From Amycolatopsis mongoliensis (lineage in GTDB: Bacteria; Actinomycetota; Actinomycetes; Mycobacteriales; Pseudonocardiaceae), in the NCBI RefSeq assembly GCF_030285665.1, contig NZ_CP127295.1, positions 5,580,001 through 5,644,000 of the forward strand: DNA of 64,000 nt. The letters are read 5' to 3'. Below are positions 43,676 to 51,834 of the stretch, piece by piece. The position numbers were made by a program, and so were the translations under genes. The first letter of the stretch is position 1. Each line of letters opens with the position of its first letter. The notes under the pieces are model-generated. The model was not told the origin of the DNA. It did no database searches and worked only from the letters and a program-made list of their open reading frames with translations.

Positions 43676-44869
43676 GTGAAACGCTTCGCCGCCGGCCTGT
43701 CCGTGGCCGCGCTCGTCGCCCTGTCCGTGCCCGCCACGGCTGACGCGGGCTTCGGGACCAACGTCCGCTTCGCCACCTTCAACGCTTCGCTGAACCGCGC
43801 GGCCGCCGGGCAGCTGGTGACCGACCTCTCGACGCCGGGCAACGCCCAGGCGCAGAAGGTCGCCGAGGTCGTGCAGCGCAACCGCGCCGACGTCCAGCTG
43901 ATCAACGAGTTCGACTACGTGCCGGGCAACCGGGCCGCGGACCTGTTCCGCAGGAACTACCTGGCCGTGGGCCAGCACGGCGCGCGGCCGATCGACTACC
44001 CGTACGCCTACACGGCGCCGGTCAACACGGGCGTGCCGACGGGCTTCGACCTCGACCGCGACGGCACGATCGGCCTCGGCAACGACGCCCAGGGCTTCGG
44101 CACGTTCGAGGGCCAGTACGGACTGCTCGTGCTGTCGAAGTACCCGATCGACCTCGCGCACGTCCGGACGTTCCAGAAGTTCTTGTGGAAGGACATGCCG
44201 GGCGCGCTGCTCCCGGACGACCCGGCCACGCCGGCGCCGCACGATTGGTACAGCCCGGCCGAGCTGACCGTGCTGCGGCTGTCGTCGAAGTCGCACTGGG
44301 ACCTGCCGCTGAAGATCGGCCGCTCGACGGTGCACTTCCTGGTTTCCCACCCGACGCCGCCGAGCTTCGACGGCCCGGAGGACCGCAACGGCACCCGCAA
44401 CAACGACGAGATCCGCTTCTGGGCCGACTACGTGACGCCGGGCAAGGGCGGCTACATCTACGACGACCACGGCCACCGCGGCGGCCTGGGCGCCGCGGAG
44501 CGCTTCGTGGTGGCGGGTGACAACAACTCCGACCCGCTCGACGGCGACAGCGTCCCGGGCGCGATCGAGCAGCTGCTGAACGCGCGTCGCGTGATCGAGA
44601 CGCACCCGGGCAGCCGCGGCGCGGTACTGGCGTCCCAGGCCCAGGGCGGCGCCAACGCCGGCCAGAAGAGCGACCCGTTCTTCGACACGGGCGACTTCAA
44701 CGACGTCGCACCGGGCAACCTGCGGACGGACTACGTGCTGCCGTCGAAGGGCCTGCTGCCGTGGTACGCGGAGGTGTTCTGGCCGGTGCCGTCCGACCCC
44801 CTGTCCCGGCTGAACGACGCCTCCGACCACCACTTGGTCCGCGTGGACGTCCTGGTGCCACTACGGTGA
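43676..44869 (+). CDS. Secreted endonuclease/exonuclease/phosphatase-fold protein
   Basis: 397 residues with a clear Sec signal peptide (KRFAAGLSVAALVALSVPATADA, about 24 residues). The fold elements are present: VRFATFNASLN, VQLINEFDY, LLVLSKYPI, FLVSHPTPPSFDG, VVAGDNNSDPLDG and the closing ASDHHLVRVDV. This is a metal-dependent phosphoesterase; family members cut DNA or phospholipid headgroups. The FDLDRDGTIGLGNDAQGFG stretch before catalysis resembles a calcium-type loop. GTG 43676, with TetR palindromes 90 bases upstream. Confidence 0.87.
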   Translation: MKRFAAGLSVAALVALSVPATADAGFGTNVRFATFNASLNRAAAGQLVTDLSTPGNAQAQKVAEVVQRNRADVQLINEFDYVPGNRAADLFRRNYLAVGQHGARPIDYPYAYTAPVNTGVPTGFDLDRDGTIGLGNDAQGFGTFEGQYGLLVLSKYPIDLAHVRTFQKFLWKDMPGALLPDDPATPAPHDWYSPAELTVLRLSSKSHWDLPLKIGRSTVHFLVSHPTPPSFDGPEDRNGTRNNDEIRFWADYVTPGKGGYIYDDHGHRGGLGAAERFVVAGDNNSDPLDGDSVPGAIEQLLNARRVIETHPGSRGAVLASQAQGGANAGQKSDPFFDTGDFNDVAPGNLRTDYVLPSKGLLPWYAEVFWPVPSDPLSRLNDASDHHLVRVDVLVPLR

Positions 44870-44873
44870 GATC

Positions 44874-45809
44874 ATGCGGATCGCGATTCTCGACGACTAC
44901 CAGGACGTCGCCCTGACCTTCGGTGACTGGGACTCGCTCAAGGCGGACATCACGGTCTTCACCGAGCCCCTCACCGACGTCGCCGAGCAGCTCCGGGGCT
45001 TCGAATGCGTGGTCGCGATGCGGGAGCGCACCCGGTTCCCCGCCGAGGTGCTCGACCGCCTGCCCGACCTGAAGCTGCTGGTCAGCACCGGCCCGCGCAA
45101 CGCGGCCATCGACGTCGCCGCCGCGCGGCGCAACGGCGTCGTCGTGTCGAAGACCGGCTACCTCGGCGAGCCGACCGCCGAGCACACCTGGGCGCTGATC
45201 CTCGCCGCGTCGCGGAACCTGCCGCAGGAGTTCCGGAACATGCGCGAAGGCGGCTGGCAGACGACCGTCGGGACCATGCTGCACGGCAAGACGCTCGGCC
45301 TGCTCGGCCTCGGCCGGCTCGGGGCCGGCGCGGCGAAGATCGGGCAGGTCTTCGGCATGGAGACGATCGCCTGGAGCCAGAACCTGACGCAGGAGAAGGC
45401 CGATCCGCACGGCGTCACCGCGGTGTCCAAGGAGGAGCTGTTCGCCCGCTCGGACGTGCTGTCGATCCACCTCGTGCTCAGCGGGCGCACCCGCGGCCTG
45501 GTCGGCGCGGCCGAGCTCGCCGCGATGAAGCCGTCCGCCTTGCTGGTGAACACCTCACGCGGCCCGATCGTCGACGAAGCCGCGCTGGTGGACGCGTTGC
45601 GCCGCAAGGAGATCCGGGCGGCGGCGCTGGACGTCTACGACGTCGAGCCGTTCCCGGCCGACCATCCACTGAGGACGATGGACAACGCGGTCCTGACACC
45701 GCACCTCGGGTTCGTCGCCCGTGAGACCTACGAGATCTTCTACGGCGACGCCGTCGAGGACATCGCGGCCTACCAGGCCGGGGACCCGATCCGCGTCATG
45801 ACCGAGTAA
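44874..45809 (+). CDS. D-2-hydroxyacid dehydrogenase family protein
   Basis: 311 residues. Rossmann motif GLLGLGRLGAGAAKIG, catalytic Arg in NTSRGPIVDEAAL, Glu in DVEPFP and His in LTPHLGF. Members of this group reduce or oxidise 2-hydroxyacids with NAD(H). It begins 4 bases after the nuclease-like gene, an overlap-like arrangement suggesting one message though no functional link is obvious. Confidence 0.9.
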   Translation: MRIAILDDYQDVALTFGDWDSLKADITVFTEPLTDVAEQLRGFECVVAMRERTRFPAEVLDRLPDLKLLVSTGPRNAAIDVAAARRNGVVVSKTGYLGEPTAEHTWALILAASRNLPQEFRNMREGGWQTTVGTMLHGKTLGLLGLGRLGAGAAKIGQVFGMETIAWSQNLTQEKADPHGVTAVSKEELFARSDVLSIHLVLSGRTRGLVGAAELAAMKPSALLVNTSRGPIVDEAALVDALRRKEIRAAALDVYDVEPFPADHPLRTMDNAVLTPHLGFVARETYEIFYGDAVEDIAAYQAGDPIRVMTE

Positions 45810-45900
45810 GGCGTGCGGCCCGCCGGGGCCCGAGGTCCCCGCACCGGCCCGGCGGCGGGCCCGCACGAGAACCATGAGACCACCCGCGGGGCACGCCGGG

Positions 45901-45918
45901 CAGGGTCTTTGGACCCTG
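45901..45918. terminator. Tetraloop hairpin after the dehydrogenase
   Basis: CAGGGTC-TTTG-GACCCTG, a perfect 7-bp stem with 4-base loop, 91 bases after the stop. Possible terminator, followed by the stronger hairpin at 45959. Confidence 0.5.
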
Positions 45919-45958
45919 CCGCCGTCGTCCGTTCGACTGAACGACAGGTTCTCGCTGG

Positions 45959-46002
45959 TCGTGAGTGAGAAACAGGGTTAGAACACGGTTTCTCACTCAC
46001 GA
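45959..46002. terminator. Bidirectional hairpin between convergent genes (family copy 2)
   Basis: Left arm 45959-45973 and right arm 45988-46002 pair perfectly over 15 bp; the right arm covers the stop codon of the opposite hydrolase gene. Nearly identical to the element at 5967-6014, including the loop core AGGGTTRGAACAC, with paired changes in the stem. Confidence 0.8.
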
Positions 46003-47481
46003 GAACGGGACCGCGTCCGGCGCGCAGGTGGTGCCCTCGGCCGGCGCCGCCAGGTCCGTGGTGTACCGCACGACGGCCGCCGAGGCGCACGCGCTCGGCG
46101 CGTCCAGCGACGTGTGGCCGTACCCGTCGACGACCAGCACCCGGCCGTCGCCCAGTTCGGCCGCCGTCGCCTGGGCGTTGTGCAGCGGCGTCGCGGGATC
46201 GAACCGGTTGTTCAGCACCAGGATCGGGTTCTTGCGCGCTCGGTTCCACGGGCCCGTGTACCGGTCGTCGTCGTGCGCGGGCCAGCCGACGCACTGGGCC
46301 ATCGAGAACACCGAGCCCAGCCCGAAGTACGGCTGACGCGCGCTTTCCCGAGCGGCTAGCGCCGCATAGTCCGCGGGCGACGCCGGGTTGTCGCTGTCGA
46401 CGCACTGGACGGCCAGGAACGCGGGGGAGTGCGTCGGCACGTACGGGTCGAGTACCGGCGAAGCGGCACCGGAATCGGACGGCATCGCCGCGAGCGTCTG
46501 CGCGAGCCGTTTCCACCGGCCGGACTGGTACAGCGCGCTGTCGACGGTCTTCATCAGGGAGCCCACGCCCGTGCCACGCGACGCCCGCGCGAAGACCCCG
46601 GCGAACTTCGCCTTCGGGTCACCGCCGGAGAACGCGCACTTCGGCCCGGCCGCGGCACACACCGCGAAGAACTGGTCGAGCTCCTGTTGCTGCGCTCCGG
46701 CGACGTCGGCGCGGACGTCGACCGGCTCCTTCTCCTGCCCCGGTTTCCCGGTGGCGTTCGCGACCAGGTCGAGCGTGCCGTCGAGGGTCATCGCGCGGAC
46801 CTTGTCCGGGAACAGGTTCGCGTACGTGCCCCCCAGGTACGTGCCGTAGGAGTAGCCGTAGAAGTTCAGTGTGGCGTCGCCGACGGCCTGGCGCAGCAGC
46901 TCCAGGTCCCGGGCCACGTTCGCCGTCGACAGGTGGCTCAGCAGTGCACCCGAGCCGGCCGCGCACGCCTTGCCCGGCGCCGCGCTCGCCGCGAAGAACG
47001 CGTCCGGCTGCCGCAGCGGCGAACCCGGGGCGGGCGCGTGGTCCGCGCCGGGGCAGCTGACCGGGGCGGACCCGCCGATCCCGCGCGGGTCGAAGCTCAC
47101 CAGGTCGAACCGGGCCCGCAGCTCGTCGGGGTAGCGGTCGGCGAACCGCGTCAGCTCGCCGACGCCGTCGGTGCCCGGGCCGCCGAAGTTGAAGAACAGC
47201 GAGCCGAGCCGCCGGCCCGGGTCGCCCGCCGGCAGCCGGATCACCGAGAGCGTGATCGCGGTGCCCTTCGGCTCGCGGTAGCTCAGCGGCACGGACGCGG
47301 CCGCGCACTGGAACTTGCCGTGGCAGGGCGTCCAGCGCAGCGCCGGCACGGCGGCGCCGTTCGTGCCGAGCGCCGGCGGGGCCTCGGCGGCGGCCGGGGA
47401 CGGCGCCGGGGGCGCGGGTGCGGCCTGGGGCGCGCTGCAGGCGGCGAGCAGGAGCAGCAGCGCGGCGAGGAGCGGCTTCAC
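45997..47481 (-). CDS. Alpha/beta-hydrolase lipoprotein, tripeptidyl-aminopeptidase-like
   Basis: 494 residues. Lipobox LLLLLAACSAP puts it on the outer face of the membrane; a Pro/Ala linker follows. The hydrolase fold shows FFNFGGPGTDGV (oxyanion region), nucleophile in FYGYSYGTYLGG, acid in LNNRFDPATP, and catalytic His in DGYGHTSLD. This is the SCO7095/TAP-type group that removes tripeptides or related substrates. GTG 47481 overlaps the serine hydrolase stop (GTGA), so both are co-expressed. Confidence 0.9.
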   Translation of the reverse strand: MKPLLAALLLLLAACSAPQAAPAPPAPSPAAAEAPPALGTNGAAVPALRWTPCHGKFQCAAASVPLSYREPKGTAITLSVIRLPAGDPGRRLGSLFFNFGGPGTDGVGELTRFADRYPDELRARFDLVSFDPRGIGGSAPVSCPGADHAPAPGSPLRQPDAFFAASAAPGKACAAGSGALLSHLSTANVARDLELLRQAVGDATLNFYGYSYGTYLGGTYANLFPDKVRAMTLDGTLDLVANATGKPGQEKEPVDVRADVAGAQQQELDQFFAVCAAAGPKCAFSGGDPKAKFAGVFARASRGTGVGSLMKTVDSALYQSGRWKRLAQTLAAMPSDSGAASPVLDPYVPTHSPAFLAVQCVDSDNPASPADYAALAARESARQPYFGLGSVFSMAQCVGWPAHDDDRYTGPWNRARKNPILVLNNRFDPATPLHNAQATAAELGDGRVLVVDGYGHTSLDAPSACASAAVVRYTTDLAAPAEGTTCAPDAVPFS

Positions 47482-48293
47482 GCGCTCAATTCCGCCAGGA
47501 CGGCGTCGGTGTAGCGCGGCCAGACCTCGGCGGCCCAGGGGCCGAACGCGCGGTCGGTCAGCGCGACGCAGGCCGCGCCCGCGTCCGGGTCGACCCAGAG
47601 GAACGTGCCGGACTGGCCGAAGTGCCCGAAGGTGCGCGGCGAGCTGTTCGCGCCGGTCCAGTGCGGGCTCTTGTGGTCGCGGATTTCGAAGCCGAGGCCC
47701 CAGTCGTTGGGCTTCTGGTGCCCGAATCCGGGCAGCACCCCGGACAGGCCGGGGAAGACGACGTTCGTCGCCTCCGCGACGGTGGCCGGGTCCAGCAGCT
47801 TGGGCGACTGCAGCTCGGCGGCGAACGCGGCCAGGTCGTCCACAGTGGACACCGCGCCGGACGCGGGGGACCCCTCGAGCGCCGTGCTCGTCATGCCGAG
47901 CGGGCCGAACAGCGCTTCGGCCTGGTACTGCGCGAACGGGATGCCGGAGTGCTCGGCCAGCGCGTCGGCCAGTTGCTCGAACCCGGCGTTGGAGTAGAGC
48001 CGCCGCGTGCCCGGCTCGGCCATGGCCTTGTGCGCGTCGAAGGCGAGCCCCGAGGTGTGGGCGAGCAGGTGCCGCACGGTCGAGCCGCCGGGGCCGGCCG
48101 GGGTGTCGAGCTCGACGACACCCTCTTCGACGGCGATGAGCGCGGCGTAGGCGGTCAGCGGCTTGGTGACCGAGGCCAGCCGGAACTTCCTCGCGGTGTC
48201 GCCGTGGCTGCCCGCGACGCTCCCGTCCGCCGTCACCACGGCCGTCGCGGCGTTGTCCACCGGCCACTCGTCGATCAGGCGCACGCTGTCCAT
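47478..48293 (-). CDS. Beta-lactamase-fold serine hydrolase (class C-like)
   Basis: 271 residues. SxxK motif in LASVTKPLTAYAAL, YxN in RLYSNAGFEQLADAL, and third motif HFGQSGTFLWVDP. No signal peptide seen, so it probably acts inside the cell as an esterase or peptidase rather than on beta-lactam antibiotics. First gene of a two-gene unit with the lipoprotein hydrolase. The GTCCACTGTGGAC palindrome occurs at 47838 (minus-strand STVD codons). Confidence 0.88.
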   Translation of the reverse strand: MDSVRLIDEWPVDNAATAVVTADGSVAGSHGDTARKFRLASVTKPLTAYAALIAVEEGVVELDTPAGPGGSTVRHLLAHTSGLAFDAHKAMAEPGTRRLYSNAGFEQLADALAEHSGIPFAQYQAEALFGPLGMTSTALEGSPASGAVSTVDDLAAFAAELQSPKLLDPATVAEATNVVFPGLSGVLPGFGHQKPNDWGLGFEIRDHKSPHWTGANSSPRTFGHFGQSGTFLWVDPDAGAACVALTDRAFGPWAAEVWPRYTDAVLAELSA

Positions 48294-48366
48294 GCGTCCA
48301 CCCTACGAAACGCCCCTCTGCTCCGGTCTCCGGCCCTGAGGTCAGCCGGGATCCGTGCCTCCGTCT

Positions 48367-49344
48367 TCAGTCAAGCCAGCCCCGTGCGGCCGCGCGCGTC
48401 CCGGCCTCGAAACGGCTCTTCGCGCCGAGACGTTCCATGAGGCCGGCCATGATCCGGCGCACGGTGCGCAGCGAAACGCCGAGCCGGCGGCCGGCCATTT
48501 CGTCGGTCAGTCCTTGTGAGAGCAGCGCCAGTAGTTCCCGCTCCTGACCGGTCACCCCCGCGTCGTCTCGAGGTGGTTCCGCGCCGAATGGGATGGCGCT
48601 CAGCCACAGGTGTTCGAAGAAGGCCGTGAGCATCTCGACCACGCTGCGCGTCGTGAGCTCGATGGCGCCGACCCGGCTGTGCTCGGGATCCAGCGGGAGC
48701 AGTGCGACTTCCCGGTCGACCACGAGCAGCCGCGCGGGCAGTGTCGGTCTGGTCCGGACCTCTCCGCCGCGGCTGGTGAGCCAGTTCGCGTACCTGCACG
48801 TCGGTGGGTCGTTGCGAAGGCTGTCCAGGTAGATCGTCCGAACGGTCACGCCACGATTGAGCGCGGCGTCGTTCAACGGGCTGCCGGCGGCGATGCTCTC
48901 GGGCGTCTGAGCGCCGGCGGGGACGAACGAGAGACATTCGGCGGTTGCCCGGTGGGCCAGCACCTCGATCCGGGTCTGGATCTCGTCGATGCCGATCAGC
49001 TGGTCGATTTCCATGCGGGGTGCGGTGGTCTGGAGGGTGGCGATCAGGTCGGACACCGCCGCGTGACTTTCGGTGAGTTCTTGCTGGCTGCGGTGCAGCT
49101 CGGCCTGGCGGCCCCGAATCAGCGACAACAGCCCGAATTCCGGGTCGACCGGGCGCAATGACCCGGGAGTCTCCAGTGACTGCCGCACGAGGGCGAGATC
49201 GGCCAGCCTGTCCAGCGCGGCGCGGACGTCCGACTCGGGCAGCTCCAACGCGCCGGCTATCTCGCCGACATTCCAGTCACGGTGGAAGATCATGGTCCGG
49301 TAAACTGCCTCGGCGGTGCTGTCGACCCCGAATGGCTTCAGCAT
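48367..49344 (-). CDS. TrmB-like/LuxR-type transcription regulator
   Basis: 325 residues. The N-terminus is a winged helix of TrmB type (AVYRTMIFHRDWNVGEIAGALELPESDVRAALDRLADLALV), a central PLD-like signal domain follows, and the C-terminal LuxR helix-turn-helix reads QERELLALLSQGLTDEMAGRRLGVSLRTVRRIMAGLMERLGAKSRFEAG. Such proteins often stand next to peptide or small-molecule gene sets. ATG 49344 is chosen by the normal opening MLKPFGVD; a longer start at about 49395 exists. It is divergent to the peptide-glycosyltransferase genes and is their likely regulator. Confidence 0.87.
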   Translation of the reverse strand: MLKPFGVDSTAEAVYRTMIFHRDWNVGEIAGALELPESDVRAALDRLADLALVRQSLETPGSLRPVDPEFGLLSLIRGRQAELHRSQQELTESHAAVSDLIATLQTTAPRMEIDQLIGIDEIQTRIEVLAHRATAECLSFVPAGAQTPESIAAGSPLNDAALNRGVTVRTIYLDSLRNDPPTCRYANWLTSRGGEVRTRPTLPARLLVVDREVALLPLDPEHSRVGAIELTTRSVVEMLTAFFEHLWLSAIPFGAEPPRDDAGVTGQERELLALLSQGLTDEMAGRRLGVSLRTVRRIMAGLMERLGAKSRFEAGTRAAARGWLD

Positions 49345-49561
49345 CAATCGAGCTACCCTCCCCGGTAGTCGGACTGTTGCGCCCGTGGTGATCATACCTC
49401 CGCGAGTGTGGGAGTTGTCAACGAAACCGTGATCAGTGTGGGGAAGTCTCGCCCTGGCATGAAGGTGCGTGGGCAGTTCGTGCCATCCCTGATCCCTTCC
49501 GCACGCCGTGTCCGTGCGCAAAGCTCTGTTCAAGCTCGACGGCGGTGAAATAGGGGGACGG

Positions 49562-49657
49562 ATGAACGAAACTCATTGCCCGAACAATAGAAGGTTTGCG
49601 GTAATCGACCTGGACGGCTTCGACTGGGACGCGACGGTTTCGGCGCCCGGGAGGTAA
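49562..49657 (+). CDS. Tiny reading frame, 31 residues
   Basis: ATG 49562 is preceded by a strong ribosome site (GGGGGA, 49553-49558). The product is 31 residues long: it opens MNETHCPNNRR, runs through FAVIDLDGFDWDA, and ends TVSAPGR. It uses AAT, AGA, AGG and ACT codons that are rare in neighbouring genes. The spacing to the next gene (28 bases) fits an operon. It could be a leader peptide, a peptide precursor or chance; the ribosome site and codon use favour a real, possibly acquired, small gene. Confidence 0.45.
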   Translation: MNETHCPNNRRFAVIDLDGFDWDATVSAPGR

Positions 49658-49685
49658 GCCGGCCGGGAAAGGCGAGGGGCGCCGC

Positions 49686-49988
49686 ATGTACATGACCACC
49701 GTTGCGCTGGCCGCGACGGAGGGCGCCCCGCAGCGCCGGCTCGACTCGAACCTCGTGGTCGATCTACTGTGGGCGCTGGCTGCGCCGGAGCTGGGTATCC
49801 AGCACCTGCGCGTGGTCACCGGGCCCGGTCGCATCCGCCTGGTGGTTTTCTCCGTGGCGGCGGATGCACGGTCTGGTGCACTCGCCGGGAAATCGCTGTG
49901 CGAGAACGCGATCAGGTCCGCGCCGCAGTTGCGCGGCTGGTACGTCGAGCCGGGTGCCGCGGACAGGCCAGTGGCCCGTTCCGATTAG
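49686..49988 (+). CDS. Small unknown protein of the glycosyltransferase island
   Basis: 100 residues; not recognised. It has ribosome site GAGGGG 6 bases before ATG 49686. The body (LDSNLVVDLLWALAAPELGIQHLRVV, then IRLVVFSVAADARSGALAGKSLCENAI) reads like a compact alpha/beta domain of a type seen beside small peptide genes in actinobacteria. No signal peptide. It lies between two tiny frames and upstream of the exported peptide. Confidence 0.65.
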   Translation: MYMTTVALAATEGAPQRRLDSNLVVDLLWALAAPELGIQHLRVVTGPGRIRLVVFSVAADARSGALAGKSLCENAIRSAPQLRGWYVEPGAADRPVARSD

Positions 49989-50010
49989 CCGGCCGCGGCG
50001 GGAGTGGGCG

Positions 50011-50088
50011 ATGAACGGCCTATTTTGTCAATTTCTGTACTCGCGTTTCATCGTTTCGCGATGTGACGGGTCGTTCAAGGTGAAGTAA
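50011..50088 (+). CDS. Tiny reading frame, 25 residues, two cysteines
   Basis: ATG 50011 with GGGAG (50000-50004) 6 bases before it. The 25-residue product opens MNGLFCQFLYSR and ends in FKVK. It has two cysteines and a hydrophobic middle. The DNA is clearly richer in A and T than the rest of the window. Coding is not proven; it may overlap the promoter of the exported peptide gene. Confidence 0.3.
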   Translation: MNGLFCQFLYSRFIVSRCDGSFKVK

Positions 50089-50140
50089 TCAGCGCGGCGA
50101 GGCGTTTCCTCGGTGCGTTTTGAAATCTGAAAGGATGCTT

Positions 50141-50548
50141 GTGTCTGATTCGATGCGCATGGACTTTCTCGACGGTATCGAGGCCGGCCTGACCCCGGCT
50201 TCCCCAGGTGATCAGGACCGCCGGAGCTCGCGCCGAGGCGTCAAGGTCGCCAGGGTGATCGGCGGGGCGGCACTCGCAAGTGCCGCCGTGATGGGGATGT
50301 TCGGTGGCGTGGCCTCCGCCTCCCCGGTCTCTTCGGCGGCTCCGGCGACCGTCAATGCATGCTCCACGCCGGACCCGGTCGCCCAGTCGCAATCGAAATG
50401 GTGTGGCACGGCGAACTACTACTTCGCGTACCAGTACACCTACTCGCCCAACGGTGGCATCGTCCATTGCTACGTCTTCGACCTGACGATCTTCCACGCG
50501 GCTTGCGGCGGCACGGTCTTCGTCGGCCGCACGGAAGCCTGCGCCTGA
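50141..50548 (+). CDS. Exported five-cysteine peptide
   Basis: 135 residues from GTG 50141 (ribosome site AAAGG 6 bases ahead); ATG 50135 is an alternative. An unusually long leader of about 60 residues ends in a Tat-like signal: SSRRGVKVAR, then hydrophobic VIGGAALASAAVMGMFGGVASA, with cleavage probable after ASA. The mature part is about 75 residues, rich in Tyr, Thr and Ser, with five cysteines (NACST, KWCGT, VHCYV, AACGG, EACA). An odd cysteine number leaves one unpaired if two disulfides form. Followed 59 bases later by a glycosyltransferase. Confidence 0.75.
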   Translation: MSDSMRMDFLDGIEAGLTPASPGDQDRRSSRRGVKVARVIGGAALASAAVMGMFGGVASASPVSSAAPATVNACSTPDPVAQSQSKWCGTANYYFAYQYTYSPNGGIVHCYVFDLTIFHAACGGTVFVGRTEACA

Positions 50549-50607
50549 CAGCGGCGACGGCAGGCGGCGTCCTGACGCCGCCTGCCTCTCTCCCCGAGGA
50601 GGAGTGG

Positions 50608-51759
50608 TTGAGCAGCCCGGTGCCCCCTGTCAGTGTTGTCGTGCTGGCAAAGGATGAAAAGCGTTGTATCGCACGCTGCCTGGATAGCGTGGCCGGCCGG
50701 GGTTTCGATCGCATCGTCGTCCTCGACACCGGGTCGGCGGACGGCACGATCGAGCTCGTCCGGGAATATCGCAAGGTGGGTGTGGAACTGCTTTCGATGC
50801 CCTGGACCGGCTCCTTCGCCGACGCCAGGAACCACGGAATCGACGTGGTCGGCACGGGGTGGATCGTCTTCCTCGACGCGGACGAATGGTTCGCCCCGGA
50901 CGCCGCCGAGCGGTTGATCGCGCGCTTGCAGGAACTCGCCGTCACATCGGTGCCCCCGGGAGCAGCGTTCGCGCCGGTCATCCTGGACGTCGACCGCGGC
51001 TCCTGGGTCGACCAGGTGCCCCGGGTGTTCCTGGTGGAGAGCGGAATCCGCTATCGCGGGACGGTCCACGAGTATCCGGTGGTTGCCGGTGATCGGGACA
51101 CGCCGATCGAGCTGTACCGGGTGGACGTCGAGATCCGGCACGACGGGTACACCCCGGAGGTGGTCTACGGCAAGCGGAAGACGGAACGAAACATCGCGTT
51201 GCTCGACCTGGCCCGGGCCGGCGCCCCGGACGATCCACGCTGGCTGTACTTCACGGTGCACGACGGTTTGCCGTTCCTCCAGGCCTCTCGGCTGATCCGG
51301 TTCTGCGAAGAGCTGGAAGAGCTGGCTGCTCGGCGAAGCCGCACCGGAGATCATCTGCCGCCGGTGCACTACCTCCGGCGCGCGCTGCCACTGGCCTGCC
51401 AGGGGCTGGGGTTCCAAGGTGACTGGGACACCGTGGACCGGTACTGCCTGCGGATCGACGAACTCGACGGCGGCGGGAGCCCGGACGCCCAGTACCTGCG
51501 AGCCATGGCCGAGGTGGCGGACGGCGTGGCGACGACCAGGACGCTCAAGGAGACCATCGCGATCCGCCGGGCCGACGAGTCACTCCTGAAGAGCACGTTG
51601 TGCCGATCGGGCAGGCACCTCGACGCCGCGATCGCCGCGCTCCTCGAATGCCGCGGCGGCGCCGACGACGCCGAGCGTTACCGGGCGATCTGCGATCGCT
51701 GGGACGACATGTTCTTCGAGGGCTCCAGGCTGCGCACGCCGCAGGCAGTCCTGCTGTGA
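50608..51759 (+). CDS. Family 2 glycosyltransferase with helical C-terminus (SunS-like)
   Basis: 383 residues from TTG 50608 with ribosome site GAGGAGG; GTG 50620 is an alternative. GT-A fold: VSVVVLAKDEKRCIARCLDSV, IVVLDTGSADGTIELV, and the metal motif in VFLDADEW. Residues about 230-383 are helical (RWLYFTVHDGLPFLQASRL, then SLLKSTLCRSGRHLDAAIAALLECRGG) like the TPR-type tail of SunS, which sugar-modifies the bacteriocin sublancin. No membrane segment, so it acts in the cytosol, consistent with modifying the peptide before export. The acceptor assignment is inference from position. Confidence 0.85.
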   Translation: MSSPVPPVSVVVLAKDEKRCIARCLDSVAGRGFDRIVVLDTGSADGTIELVREYRKVGVELLSMPWTGSFADARNHGIDVVGTGWIVFLDADEWFAPDAAERLIARLQELAVTSVPPGAAFAPVILDVDRGSWVDQVPRVFLVESGIRYRGTVHEYPVVAGDRDTPIELYRVDVEIRHDGYTPEVVYGKRKTERNIALLDLARAGAPDDPRWLYFTVHDGLPFLQASRLIRFCEELEELAARRSRTGDHLPPVHYLRRALPLACQGLGFQGDWDTVDRYCLRIDELDGGGSPDAQYLRAMAEVADGVATTRTLKETIAIRRADESLLKSTLCRSGRHLDAAIAALLECRGGADDAERYRAICDRWDDMFFEGSRLRTPQAVLL

Positions 51760-51764
51760 ACGCG

Positions 51765-51805
51765 GTGAAGGCCCCTGCCGGCCAAGAGCCGGAAGGGGCC
51801 TTCAC
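51765..51805. terminator. Bidirectional hairpin after the glycosyltransferase
   Basis: Twelve pairs (GTGAAGGCCCCT with 51794-51805), one mismatch, then five more pairs around a small loop. Lies 5 bases after the glycosyltransferase stop and before the end of the opposite ptsH gene. Shares the GTGAAGGCC arm with the hairpin at 13170. Confidence 0.8.
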
Positions 51806-51834
51806 GGCCTTCTCCAGTGGTGCGAGGGCGGGAC

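Noticed and set aside
50359..50607. N-terminal extension of the glycosyltransferase into the exported-peptide gene
   Set aside because: The extension lies in another frame of the peptide gene, lacks a ribosome site, and the GT-A fold begins properly at about 50620.
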